From: Mucilaginibacter ginsenosidivorans
GTDB taxonomy: Bacteria; Bacteroidota; Bacteroidia; Sphingobacteriales; Sphingobacteriaceae
Reading direction: 5' to 3'
Assembly: GCF_007971025.1 (NCBI RefSeq)
Contig: NZ_CP042436.1
Location: forward strand, 4,030,001-4,094,000
DNA: 64,000 nt
Shown here: positions 1 through 7,036 of the stretch, piece after piece
Layout of the letters: the number at the start of each line of letters is the position of its first letter
How positions within the stretch are numbered: the stretch's first letter is position 1
Notes under the pieces: model-generated
The model's input: only the letters and a program-made list of their open reading frames with translations
Database searches by the model: none
What the model was told of the DNA's origin: nothing
Position numbers and translations under genes: made by a program

Positions 1-2
1 CC

Positions 3-542
3 CAATTAGCCATCCGTTCCATGGCAAAGGCTATTTATACCACCAAATCCACCAGTCATTACGGACTGGCGTTCGATCATTATACCCACTTCACCTCGCC
101 TATCCGCCGCTACCCCGACGTGATGGTACACCGCCTGCTGTTCCATTATCTTAACAACGGGCAATCGGCCAATGAGGCATACTATGAGAAATTGTGCCAG
201 CATTGTTCGCAAATGGAGAAAAAGGCGGCAGATGCCGAACGCGCCTCGGTTAAATACAAACAGGCCGAATTTTTACGCGACCAGATCGGCAGCGTCTACA
301 CGGGCATCATATCGGGTGTTACCGAATGGGGTATGTATGTGGAGATCATCGAAAACAAATGCGAGGGCATGATACGCCTGCGTGAAATAACGGACGATTT
401 TTACACCCTGGACGAAAAGAACTATGCCATCATCGGGCAGCGTAAAAAGAAAGTTTACCGCTTGGGCGACGAGGTGAAGATCAAAGTAAAAAATGTCGAT
501 CTCACTAAAAAGCAGATCGATTTCTCATTGGTGCAGGAGTAA
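3..542 (+). CDS. rnr: Ribonuclease R, C-terminal part (left-edge partial)
   Basis: This is the 3' part of an RNase II/R-family 3'-5' exoribonuclease, which degrades structured RNA in the cytoplasm. The reading frame is open to the left edge, so the start lies outside the window. The first visible ~80 residues are the end of the RNB catalytic domain: MAKAIYTT, HYGLAF and YTHFTSPIRRYPD are the conserved RNB C-terminal signature. An S1 RNA-binding domain follows (from about GSVYTGIISGV to VDLTKKQIDFSL) and ends the protein. There is no long basic tail after S1, as is usual for Bacteroidota RNase R. A GTTGATTAAG-type repeat follows the stop. Confidence 0.93.
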   Translation, partial: QLAIRSMAKAIYTTKSTSHYGLAFDHYTHFTSPIRRYPDVMVHRLLFHYLNNGQSANEAYYEKLCQHCSQMEKKAADAERASVKYKQAEFLRDQIGSVYTGIISGVTEWGMYVEIIENKCEGMIRLREITDDFYTLDEKNYAIIGQRKKKVYRLGDEVKIKVKNVDLTKKQIDFSLVQE

Positions 543-544
543 TA

Positions 545-592
545 TTGGTTGATTAAGTTGAATTGAGTTAGATTAAGTTGATTGAGTTTGTT
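545..592 (+). repeat. GTTGATTAAG-type intergenic repeat (copy 1, single arm)
   Basis: A low-complexity run of GTTGATT/AAGTTGA/TTGAGTT words between the RNase R stop and the polyprenyl synthase start. The same words recur at 16786-16857, 17588-17668 and 23521-23634, where a complementary arm (AACTCAATCAAC) is also present. Here I see only one arm. Confidence 0.6.
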
Positions 593-624
593 AAAATTGC
601 ACCCTGTTCCAAATCACGCCCTAA

Positions 625-1599
625 ATGAGGACTATTAACCAACTGCAGGAAATAATTAACCGGGAGGTTGATCGCCTCGATTTTCCCATATACCCTGCGG
701 ACCTGTACGAGCCCATAAAATATATCCTGGCGCTCGGTGGAAAGCGCATCAGGCCGGCTTTATTACTGATGTCGTGCGATATGTTTGGCGGCGATGTTCA
801 AAAGGCCGTCCCCCCTGCGCTGGCTATCGAGGTGTTCCATAATTTCACGCTAATGCACGACGACATTATGGATAATGCCCCGCTGCGCCGTGGAAAAGTG
901 ACCGTGCACGAAAAGTGGAACAAAAACGTAGCTATCCTTTCGGGCGATGTGATGCTGGTAAAGGGTTACGAACTGATGATGAATGTGGACGACCACTTAC
1001 TGCGCCCTATCATGAATATATTTAACGACACGGCGGTAGGTGTTTGCGAAGGCCAGCAGATAGATATGGGATTTGAGACACGAAGCGATGTACGTATTGA
1101 CGAATACATTAATATGATACGTCTCAAGACAGCCGTGGTATTAGGCGGCGCCCTTAAAATAGGCGCCCTCATAGGTGGCTCAACTTCCGAGGACGCATTG
1201 TTGTTGCAAACATTCGGGGAGCAATTAGGCGTTGCCTTCCAGTTGCAGGACGATATACTGGATGTTTACGGCGACCCGGAGAAATTCGGCAAGCAGGTTG
1301 GCGGCGACATCCTTTCCAATAAAAAGACTTTTCTCCAGATCAAAGCGCTTGAATTGGCTGATGAACAACAGGCATTTGATTTAACCCGGTGGTTTTCAGG
1401 AATGCAATTCGACCCCAAGAAAAAAATAGCAGCCGTTACCGGCATATATGATCAGTTGAATATCCGCCATTATGCCTGGGAGACCATGCATACCTACGCC
1501 GCCAATGCTTTTGAGGCGCTGGATGCTATCAGCTTGCCCCCTGCCCCCAAACAGTACCTCCGCGACTTTGCCGACGGCTTGATGGTGAGGGAGAATTAA
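625..1599 (+). CDS. Polyprenyl (trans-isoprenyl) diphosphate synthase
   Basis: A 324 aa all-helical trans-prenyltransferase that condenses isopentenyl diphosphate with allylic diphosphates, probably making the octa/heptaprenyl side chain of menaquinone. Both Asp-rich motifs are visible: DDIMD at residues 79-83 (preceded by GGKRIRPALLL) and DDILD around residue 216 (QLQDDILDVYGD). The lysine of GGKRIRP and the RRG after the first motif fit substrate binding. Length is normal. The gene leads a tightly spaced co-directional run (13 nt to the next start). Chain length cannot be read confidently from sequence, so no gene symbol is given. Confidence 0.92.
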   Translation: MRTINQLQEIINREVDRLDFPIYPADLYEPIKYILALGGKRIRPALLLMSCDMFGGDVQKAVPPALAIEVFHNFTLMHDDIMDNAPLRRGKVTVHEKWNKNVAILSGDVMLVKGYELMMNVDDHLLRPIMNIFNDTAVGVCEGQQIDMGFETRSDVRIDEYINMIRLKTAVVLGGALKIGALIGGSTSEDALLLQTFGEQLGVAFQLQDDILDVYGDPEKFGKQVGGDILSNKKTFLQIKALELADEQQAFDLTRWFSGMQFDPKKKIAAVTGIYDQLNIRHYAWETMHTYAANAFEALDAISLPPAPKQYLRDFADGLMVREN

Positions 1600-1612
1600 G
1601 TATATTTAGGGT

Positions 1613-2047
1613 ATGAAAAAAACCTTATTCCTTTTTCTTTTCACAATAGTAACTGTAATTGGTGCGAAGGCCCAAACGGCTGATGATGCCAAGGTTGATA
1701 CTATAGATATTCCAAGTGAGATGCCAAGGCAAATCGACACGAAAGTCATGGTTTTTACTGCGGTTGAGTCGGAACCTAAATTTCCTGGCGGGATGCAGGA
1801 GTTTTATAAATATCTTGGAAATAGTATAAATGTACCGGCGAGCCTTTTTGTAAAAGGCCGGGTGCAGGTGAGTTTTGTCGTTGAAACCGATGGACAAGTT
1901 GTCGAAACAAAGATCATCAAAGGCATAGTAACTCAAAAGATGAAGCAGGAAATACTCCGCGTCTTTAATGCTTCACCCAAATGGAAACCGGCAATACAGA
2001 ACGGCAGACCTGTCAGAGTTCAATATTCGATACCATTAAGTTTTTGA
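1613..2047 (+). CDS. Secreted TonB C-terminal-domain protein (paralogue 1)
   Basis: A 144 aa protein with a signal peptide (hydrophobic stretch 3-19, likely cut after AKA near residue 20). It ends in a single TonB_C domain starting at the PKFPGGMQEFYKYLG box and containing VQVSFVVETDGQV and a terminal RVQYSIPLSF strand. True TonB has an N-terminal anchor, a Pro-rich linker and ExbB/ExbD partners; here there is only an exported single domain. Such proteins are common in Bacteroidota and of unknown role. It is the first of four paralogues at 1613-5050 and ends 2 nt before the next start, so co-expression is likely. Confidence 0.85.
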   Translation: MKKTLFLFLFTIVTVIGAKAQTADDAKVDTIDIPSEMPRQIDTKVMVFTAVESEPKFPGGMQEFYKYLGNSINVPASLFVKGRVQVSFVVETDGQVVETKIIKGIVTQKMKQEILRVFNASPKWKPAIQNGRPVRVQYSIPLSF

Positions 2048-2049
2048 TA

Positions 2050-2529
2050 ATGAAAAACTCTTTTTTGATCCTTGTTTTACTGATTGCTTTTATTACCACA
2101 CATGGCCAGCAACCCACTACTCCACCGCCTCCGCCGCTCCCTGCAAAACATGCAGACCCGGATGCCGCGATCGTTGTTGACGGCACGGACACGACCACAT
2201 CAAAAAACGATAAGATTTTCACTGCCGTAGAGCATGAGCCGGAATACCCGGGCGGCATGATGAAATTTTACCAATACATACATGAGAACCTTAAATATCC
2301 TGAAAAAGCAAAAAACAGCGGTATAGAAGGCAGGGTCATACTTGGATTTATTGTGGAAAAAGATGGTTCATTTTCTGATATAGTTATCAACAGGGGTTTA
2401 TCCCGCGAATGTGATGCCGAAGCCGTAAGATTACTAAAAAGCACAGAAAAATGGAATCCGGGAGTTCAAAACGGACACCTTGTTCGCGTTATGTATAACG
2501 TTATTATCACTTTTAAAACACCGGAATGA
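2050..2529 (+). CDS. Secreted TonB C-terminal-domain protein (paralogue 2, Pro-rich)
   Basis: A 159 aa protein, starting at the ATG two bases after the previous stop. An in-frame upstream start at 1981 would lie inside paralogue 1 and is rejected. The signal peptide covers about residues 1-18 (MKNSFLILVLLIAFITTHG). It is followed by a short proline tract (TTPPPPPLP) reminiscent of a TonB linker, then the TonB_C domain from EPEYPGGMMKFYQYI through GRVILGFIVEKDGS to VMYNVIITF. The residual Pro linker makes it the most TonB-like of the four. No partner ExbB/ExbD genes are nearby. Confidence 0.85.
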   Translation: MKNSFLILVLLIAFITTHGQQPTTPPPPPLPAKHADPDAAIVVDGTDTTTSKNDKIFTAVEHEPEYPGGMMKFYQYIHENLKYPEKAKNSGIEGRVILGFIVEKDGSFSDIVINRGLSRECDAEAVRLLKSTEKWNPGVQNGHLVRVMYNVIITFKTPE

Positions 2530-2560
2530 TCAGGCCCGGTTTTCCTTCTAAATAAACAAT

Positions 2561-2986
2561 ATGAAAACCGCTGGATTTCTTCTGCTCCTGGTACTAACTG
2601 GCTATGTCGCAAAGGCCCAGGGCAAGATAAAGGTTTCCAAAGCCGCCCATGTAAATAAAACTTTTACAGGATGCGATGACGAAGTGTTAGCATCATTTCC
2701 GGGTGGTATGCGTAATTTTAACAGGTATATCAAAAAAAGTCTTCACTACCCGCCGCACGCCGTGGTTCATCACATACAAGGAAAGGTATTACTGAATTTT
2801 GCCGTCGAAAAAGATGGCAGCGTCAGTGCTGTAAAAGTGATCAAAGGTGTTTCACCTGATCTGGATGCAGAAGCGGTACGCATACTTAAACATTCGCCCA
2901 AATGGCACCCGACCACCGAATGCGGAAAACCGGCCGTGACAGAATTTAACTTACCTATTAATTTTTCTTTGAAGAAACCAAAGTAA
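2561..2986 (+). CDS. Secreted TonB C-terminal-domain protein (paralogue 3)
   Basis: A 141 aa protein with a signal peptide (MKTAGFLLLLVLTGYVAKAQ, cut near residue 19) followed by one TonB_C domain. The SFPGGMRNFNRYIKKSLHYP box is at about residues 45-64, then GKVLLNFAVEKDGSVS and AVRILKHSPKWHP. The core is closer to paralogue 4 (4598-5050) than to paralogues 1 and 2, judged from the shared KKS/AKS-LHYP and VIKGVS segments. The stop is one base before the M1 peptidase start, which suggests translational coupling. Confidence 0.85.
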   Translation: MKTAGFLLLLVLTGYVAKAQGKIKVSKAAHVNKTFTGCDDEVLASFPGGMRNFNRYIKKSLHYPPHAVVHHIQGKVLLNFAVEKDGSVSAVKVIKGVSPDLDAEAVRILKHSPKWHPTTECGKPAVTEFNLPINFSLKKPK

Positions 2987-2987
2987 C

Positions 2988-4595
2988 ATGAAAAAGCTAT
3001 TGACAATATTATTTGCGGCCGTATGTATAAGTTCGTCCGCAAATGCCCAGGCAAAAGACTCCGTTCTTACCTCCGGCGGTAAACTAAAGCCCGAGCAGGC
3101 CATTATGGATGTAAGGCACTACACCATTGCGTTAAACCTCGATTTTAAGGACCGCACCATCGATGGCTATACGGCTATAGATGTCATCATGGCCAAACCA
3201 ACCAATGTATTACTGTTCGACCTGATGGACACCTACAAGGTGAAAAGCGTATTGGTGAACGGTAAAAAACAGGCGTTCGGCTATAAGAACAACCTTATCA
3301 CCGTTAATCTTGATAAAGAATTACCCGTCGGAAAGGCCAGCGTAAAGGTGTTTTACGACGGCAAGCCGCATGTTGCCCGCCGCCCGCCCTGGGACGACGG
3401 CTTTACCTGGACGCAGGATTCGACCGGGCACCAGTGGATGGCTATTACTGCCGAGGGTGCGGGCGGCAAGCTGTATTACCCCTGCAAGGATCACCCTTCC
3501 GACGAGCCGAATGAAGGCGTAGATATGATGATAACCGTGCCGAAGGACCTGGTTGTAGCCGGACCGGGCTTATTGAAAGATGTAAAAAGGCACGGTGAAA
3601 CAGCTACCTACCATTGGAAAACCAACTATACCATCAATAATTACAGCATACTGTTCAATGTTGGCGATTATAAAGTATTCAGCCGGCCGTTTACTACGGT
3701 TGACGGCACCAAAACCACCGTGCAATTTTATGTATTGAAGGAACACGCCGATAAGGCGGAACACTTCCTGGATGTGTTTGAAAAAACCATTCATGAGCAG
3801 GAAAAGTATTTCGGCGAATACCCTTTCGCCAAAGAAAAGATAGCCATGGTTGAAACACCGCACCTGGGTATGGAGCACCAGACCATGGTGGCTTATGGCA
3901 ACAAGTTCCGTTACACCAAAATTGGCGGCCAGGATTACGACTGGCTGATGCACCACGAGTTTGGCCACGAGTGGTGGGGAAACAAAGTGACCGCTAAGGA
4001 CTGGGCCGATTACTGGATACACGAGGGCATTTGTTCTTTCGGCGATGCGTTGTACACCCGCGAGTTTGAAGGTGAGGCGGCTTATAACAAGATATTCCAG
4101 CACAGTATTTTCGGTATACAAAATAACCTTCCCGTAGTTCAGCATCCCGACATGGACGAAGAAGCGGCATACATTAACGATATCTATTCAAAAGGCGCTT
4201 TCTTTATGCACACGCTGCGCTATGTGATGGGCGACAGCACTTTCTTTCCGGCCCTGAAAAAATTCGTCACAAGTCCGCAGTACACTTATGACAACCTGGT
4301 GAATACGAATGATGTCGAGCAGTTCTTCACCAAAGCAGCCGGTCGCGATCTTAAACCATTATTCAACCTCTATTTAAGGACAACAGACAAGCTCGAAATT
4401 CACGTACAGGCCCTGCCGGGGAATAAGTACCTGGTGCAACTGCAAAACATCAGTATCCCTTTGCCGCTCGACATTGCTACCGATGCAGGAACAAAACGGG
4501 TTATGGTTGACAGCAAAGGTGTTAAGATCGAGAGCAAAACGCTGCCGGTGATCGATCCGGAGGTGTTTTATATAAAAAAATTGATTATTGAGTAG
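2988..4595 (+). CDS. M1-family zinc aminopeptidase, exported
   Basis: A 535 aa exported metallopeptidase that releases N-terminal residues from peptides in the periplasm or at the cell surface. The signal peptide is ~20 residues (MKKLLTILFAAVCISSSANA). The zinc site HEFGH lies at residues 323-327 with the third ligand E346 in WIHEG, the HExxH-X18-E spacing of gluzincins. GMEHQTM about 30 residues upstream is the exopeptidase (GxMEN-like) loop. It lacks the long helical C-terminal domain of E. coli PepN, like other short M1 enzymes. It sits one base after TonB paralogue 3 and two bases before paralogue 4. Confidence 0.93.
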   Translation: MKKLLTILFAAVCISSSANAQAKDSVLTSGGKLKPEQAIMDVRHYTIALNLDFKDRTIDGYTAIDVIMAKPTNVLLFDLMDTYKVKSVLVNGKKQAFGYKNNLITVNLDKELPVGKASVKVFYDGKPHVARRPPWDDGFTWTQDSTGHQWMAITAEGAGGKLYYPCKDHPSDEPNEGVDMMITVPKDLVVAGPGLLKDVKRHGETATYHWKTNYTINNYSILFNVGDYKVFSRPFTTVDGTKTTVQFYVLKEHADKAEHFLDVFEKTIHEQEKYFGEYPFAKEKIAMVETPHLGMEHQTMVAYGNKFRYTKIGGQDYDWLMHHEFGHEWWGNKVTAKDWADYWIHEGICSFGDALYTREFEGEAAYNKIFQHSIFGIQNNLPVVQHPDMDEEAAYINDIYSKGAFFMHTLRYVMGDSTFFPALKKFVTSPQYTYDNLVNTNDVEQFFTKAAGRDLKPLFNLYLRTTDKLEIHVQALPGNKYLVQLQNISIPLPLDIATDAGTKRVMVDSKGVKIESKTLPVIDPEVFYIKKLIIE

Positions 4596-4597
4596 CA

Positions 4598-5050
4598 ATG
4601 AAACAGCTTTTGTTTATCTGTGTGCTTATAATAAATTGCTGTTCATTAAAAGCACAGAGCAAATCAGCACAAATTGACACTACTCATATGGAGGTTAACC
4701 ATCCATATAATGATGATGACTACACACGACCAACTTTTCCGGGTGGATTAAAACAATTTTATAAATATCTGGCTAAAAGTATTCATTATCCGACGAGTGC
4801 TGTTAAAGGCAAAATCCATGGGAAGGTTTATCTAAATTTCACGATAGAGAAAGACGGCAATGTTGATAGTGTAAAAGTTATCAGAGGAGTGTCCAAAGAT
4901 ATTGATATGGAAGCTATTCGGGTACTTAAAAGTTCTCCCAAATGGAATCCTGGAACTCATCACCGTAACCCGATACCTTATAGGTACAGCATTCCAATTA
5001 ATTTCGAACTACCTAAGAAAGGAAAACAAAAAAGCCACGATCAAAATTGA
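4598..5050 (+). CDS. Secreted TonB C-terminal-domain protein (paralogue 4)
   Basis: A 150 aa protein with a signal peptide (MKQLLFICVLIINCCSLKAQ; the Cys pair is in the hydrophobic part). One TonB_C domain runs from TFPGGLKQFYKYLAK through GKVYLNFTIEKDGNVD to PYRYSIPINFELP. It has a lysine-rich tail (KKGKQKSHDQN). The last codons (KSHDQN) lie inside the perfect palindrome that terminates the convergent rplU-rpmA transcript, so the C-terminal tail is partly dictated by a terminator. It closes the run that begins at 625. Confidence 0.85.
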   Translation: MKQLLFICVLIINCCSLKAQSKSAQIDTTHMEVNHPYNDDDYTRPTFPGGLKQFYKYLAKSIHYPTSAVKGKIHGKVYLNFTIEKDGNVDSVKVIRGVSKDIDMEAIRVLKSSPKWNPGTHHRNPIPYRYSIPINFELPKKGKQKSHDQN

Positions 5051-5057
5051 TCGTGGC
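5034..5057 (-). terminator. Rho-independent terminator of rplU-rpmA (overlaps the TonB paralogue 4 3' end)
   Basis: A perfect inverted repeat (arm GCCACGATCAA, two-base loop) with a run of A on the + strand at 5027-5033, which is a U-tract in the minus-strand transcript. It lies 30 nt after the rpmA stop. On the + strand the hairpin overlaps the last codons of the preceding gene and lacks a good T-tract. Confidence 0.85.
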
Positions 5058-5086
5058 TTCGATATTCTTAAAAGAAACTTGGGTGC

Positions 5087-5563
5087 TTACTCAGCAGCAC
5101 CTTCTTCTTTGTCAGCTTTTTTTGCTTTTGGAGCAGCAGCTTTCTTTGCTTTTGGAGCTTCTTCTGTTGCCTCGGCAACAGGTGCAGCCTCTTTAGCTGG
5201 TTTTGCTTTTGGAGCCTCAGCCACCGGTGTAGCTTCAGCTTTTACTTCTGCCTTTGGAGCAGCTTTAGCAGCTGGTTTTGCTTTTGGAGCTTCAGCAACA
5301 GGCGCAGCTTCAACTGGTATTACCGAAACGTATGAACGGTTGTCGGCTTTCTTTTTGAACGAAACTATACCGTCGGTTAAAGCGAACAGGGTATGATCTT
5401 TACCGATACCTACGTTCAGTCCCGGATTGTGCGGGGTACCACGCTGACGAACGATGATGTTGCCTGCGATAGCCGGCTGACCGCCGAAAATTTTGATACC
5501 TAAACGCTTGCTATGTGACTCGCGACCGTTTCTGGAACTACCGGCCCCTTTTTTATGTGCCAT
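5087..5563 (-). CDS. rpmA: 50S ribosomal protein L27 with a long Ala/Lys/Pro tail
   Basis: The first ~88 residues are a normal L27 (MAHKKGAGSSRNGRES, GIKIFGGQ, IIVRQRGTPHNPG, KDHTLFALTDG), a large-subunit protein near the peptidyl transferase centre. The N-terminus starts directly with AHKKGAG, so there is no cleavable extension. The total is 158 aa, far above the usual 85-95, because of a ~70 residue tail of Ala, Lys, Pro, Glu and Val with a repeated PVAEAPKAKPA block. The tail is in frame and ends at the terminator region, so it is not a read-through artefact in this sequence. The gene is co-transcribed with rplU (51 nt gap). Confidence 0.95.
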   Translation of the reverse strand: MAHKKGAGSSRNGRESHSKRLGIKIFGGQPAIAGNIIVRQRGTPHNPGLNVGIGKDHTLFALTDGIVSFKKKADNRSYVSVIPVEAAPVAEAPKAKPAAKAAPKAEVKAEATPVAEAPKAKPAKEAAPVAEATEEAPKAKKAAAPKAKKADKEEGAAE

Positions 5564-5614
5564 TTCTTATATTTTTTATGGTCCCGGTTTCCCGGAACAC
5601 GTTAAAACCTTTGT

Positions 5615-5923
5615 TTATAATGTGATACCAGTGATCTCGATCTTGGTAAACTGCTGGCGGTGGCCATTTTTCTTTTTGTAACCTTTTCTTCTTTTCTTTT
5701 TGAAGATAATTACTTTATCACCCTTTAAATGAGACACGATCTTAGCTGATACTTTAGCGCCTTTCAAATCAGAACCTAATTTGAATTTACCTTCGTTTTC
5801 TGCTAATAACACACTGTCAAATTCAATACTAGCGCCCTCATCTCCCTGCAAACGGTGTACAAAGATCTGCTGGTCTTTAGCAACTTTAAATTGCTGTCCG
5901 GCTATACTTACTATTGCGTACAT
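5615..5923 (-). CDS. rplU: 50S ribosomal protein L21
   Basis: 102 aa, normal for L21, a 23S rRNA-binding protein of the large subunit. Typical features are YAIVSIAGQQFKVAKDQ at the N-terminus, the basic KKKRRKGYKKKNGHRQQFT segment and the ITGI ending. It is the first gene of an rplU-rpmA operon, the usual order. A good Bacteroidota promoter lies 35 nt upstream. Confidence 0.97.
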   Translation of the reverse strand: MYAIVSIAGQQFKVAKDQQIFVHRLQGDEGASIEFDSVLLAENEGKFKLGSDLKGAKVSAKIVSHLKGDKVIIFKKKRRKGYKKKNGHRQQFTKIEITGITL

Positions 5924-5957
5924 GGTTATTAATTAATTGTTTTTAAAATTCGAGGTG

Positions 5958-5988
5958 CAAATATAGAAATTTCAAATTCAATTATCAA
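5958..5988 (-). promoter_or_regulatory. Bacteroidota sigma-70-type promoter of rplU-rpmA
   Basis: On the minus strand the -7 box TATATTTG (5965-5958) matches TAnnTTTG. A TTG for the -33 box is at 5988-5986, 20 nt away, the expected spacing. The start of rplU is 35 nt downstream. Confidence 0.7.
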
Positions 5989-5990
5989 CA

Positions 5991-6503
5991 CTAATTATTT
6001 TTTTGATGCGAGGCCTCTTCAGACAGCACCGACTGGATGGTTTTTATCAGTTCCCTGTTGGCGGCTTTCAGCTTCGGGTCGCCCTCAAAGGACTCGTCAA
6101 ACACCACCTTTTTGCTTTTTCGCTGGTAATTGAACTGGATAACATAGCGCGGTGCCGGGTGCCCGTTACGCCTGAGCGTAGTATCTCCCCGCTCATCCGA
6201 CGGCCAGTCCCACAAACCCTGCTCGGCTGCTTTGCGGTGGAGCACCAGCAGCAGTTCCTTAGGCAGGTGAACGTTCATTTTGATCAGTGAATCGTGCGTA
6301 TCCACAAACTGGTAGTCGCCCGTAGCCGAATTGTATTTATTTATCAGCGTATCGCCCGGCCCGTACTCAAAGGTGAACGATTTAAATTCTGCAAACCTGT
6401 AAGGAGCATTTTTGAATACATGCGCATAGTAATAAACGCAGTAGATCATAAACGGCACCACCACGCTCCCTATCAGAAATATTTTTTTTGTTGTCTTGTT
6501 CAT
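5991..6503 (-). CDS. Hypothetical membrane-anchored protein
   Basis: A 170 aa protein I do not recognise. There is one N-terminal membrane segment at about residues 8-26 (IFLIGSVVVPFMIYCVYYYA) preceded by lysines, which suggests a cytoplasmic N-terminus and an exported soluble domain of ~140 residues. The soluble part has charged and aromatic residues (YVIQFNYQRKSKKVVFDESF) and looks beta-rich, but no catalytic motif is visible. An arm of the CTTT-heptad repeat ends about 6 nt before its ATG. Confidence 0.7.
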   Translation of the reverse strand: MNKTTKKIFLIGSVVVPFMIYCVYYYAHVFKNAPYRFAEFKSFTFEYGPGDTLINKYNSATGDYQFVDTHDSLIKMNVHLPKELLLVLHRKAAEQGLWDWPSDERGDTTLRRNGHPAPRYVIQFNYQRKSKKVVFDESFEGDPKLKAANRELIKTIQSVLSEEASHQKNN

Positions 6504-6510
6504 GTTTTTT

Positions 6511-6547
6511 AAGCTAAAAGCAGAAAGCTAAAAGACCAAAGCTTTTT
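6511..6547 (-). repeat. CTTT-heptad repeat, single arm (copy 1)
   Basis: Read on the minus strand this is a run of heptads with a CTTT core (second heptad GTCTTTT) ending in AGCTTAA just before the ATG of the gene at 6503. It fills the whole gap between the two minus-strand genes. Confidence 0.8.
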
Positions 6548-6902
6548 ACCCTCTGAGTTTTTTTATCAAGCCAATTATCATGGCTTTAACTTCATTTATC
6601 AATAAATTTGTTTTTGTAAATAATTCCGGATCAAAGTAAGACAAATCTTTACTAAGAAGACAACAGTATTCCAACTCATGTGCGGAACCTAAAGCCTGGT
6701 CAAGAAAATGAGCAAAATCCTTCTCTGTGTACCTGCCGCTACCTTCCACGATATTTAATGGTATTGAATAAGCTGCCCTTTTTGTTTGGCTCAACAGATC
6801 AAACTGCTCACTTTTGGGAAATTTTGGAAGCAAAGTTCCGTACACAAAGAGAGTCAGCTCATGCGATTTCTTCCATACTTCCAATTTTTTATAATCCCTC
6901 AT
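6546..6902 (-). CDS. Four-helix-bundle protein (S23/IVP family)
   Basis: A 118 aa protein of the family first seen as 23S rRNA intervening-sequence proteins: MRDYKKLEVWKKSHEL at the start, then SQTKRAAYSIPLNIVEGSGR, the family hallmark, and a C-terminal helix (LINEVKAMIIGLIKKL). Members form pentameric helical bundles; the molecular role is unknown. The start is the ATG at 6902; a longer start at 6932 would read through repeat sequence and is not favoured. No rRNA or diversity-generating reverse transcriptase is nearby, so this is an orphan copy. Confidence 0.85.
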   Translation of the reverse strand: MRDYKKLEVWKKSHELTLFVYGTLLPKFPKSEQFDLLSQTKRAAYSIPLNIVEGSGRYTEKDFAHFLDQALGSAHELEYCCLLSKDLSYFDPELFTKTNLLINEVKAMIIGLIKKLRG

Positions 6903-6903
6903 T

Positions 6904-7036
6904 TTTAACTTAAAGCGGGAAGCAAAAACCAATAGCTTTTCTTTCCTTATTTTGATATATTTCTCTTTAAATTTACTCGTTCGTCTTTCTGCTTTCGATT
7001 AAAAAAGCTTTCGGCTTTAGTCTTTCAGCTTTCTGC
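6904..7036 (-). repeat. CTTT-heptad inverted repeat (copy 2)
   Basis: Two heptad arms with a ~50 nt AT-rich spacer. The left arm on the minus strand overlaps the end of the symporter gene and the right arm (AGCTATT, GGTTTTT, GCTTCCC, GCTTTAAG) ends just before the ATG of the four-helix-bundle gene. It is more degenerate than copies 6-8. Confidence 0.7.

Noticed and set aside
1981..2049. Upstream extension of TonB paralogue 2
   Set aside because: It would overlap paralogue 1 by 67 nt and hide a clear signal peptide that begins at the 2050 ATG.
4902..5396. 164-codon frame on the + strand overlapping rpmA
   Set aside because: The Ala/Phe-rich reading is the antisense of the Ala/Lys/Pro tail of L27; the rpmA frame is clearly real.
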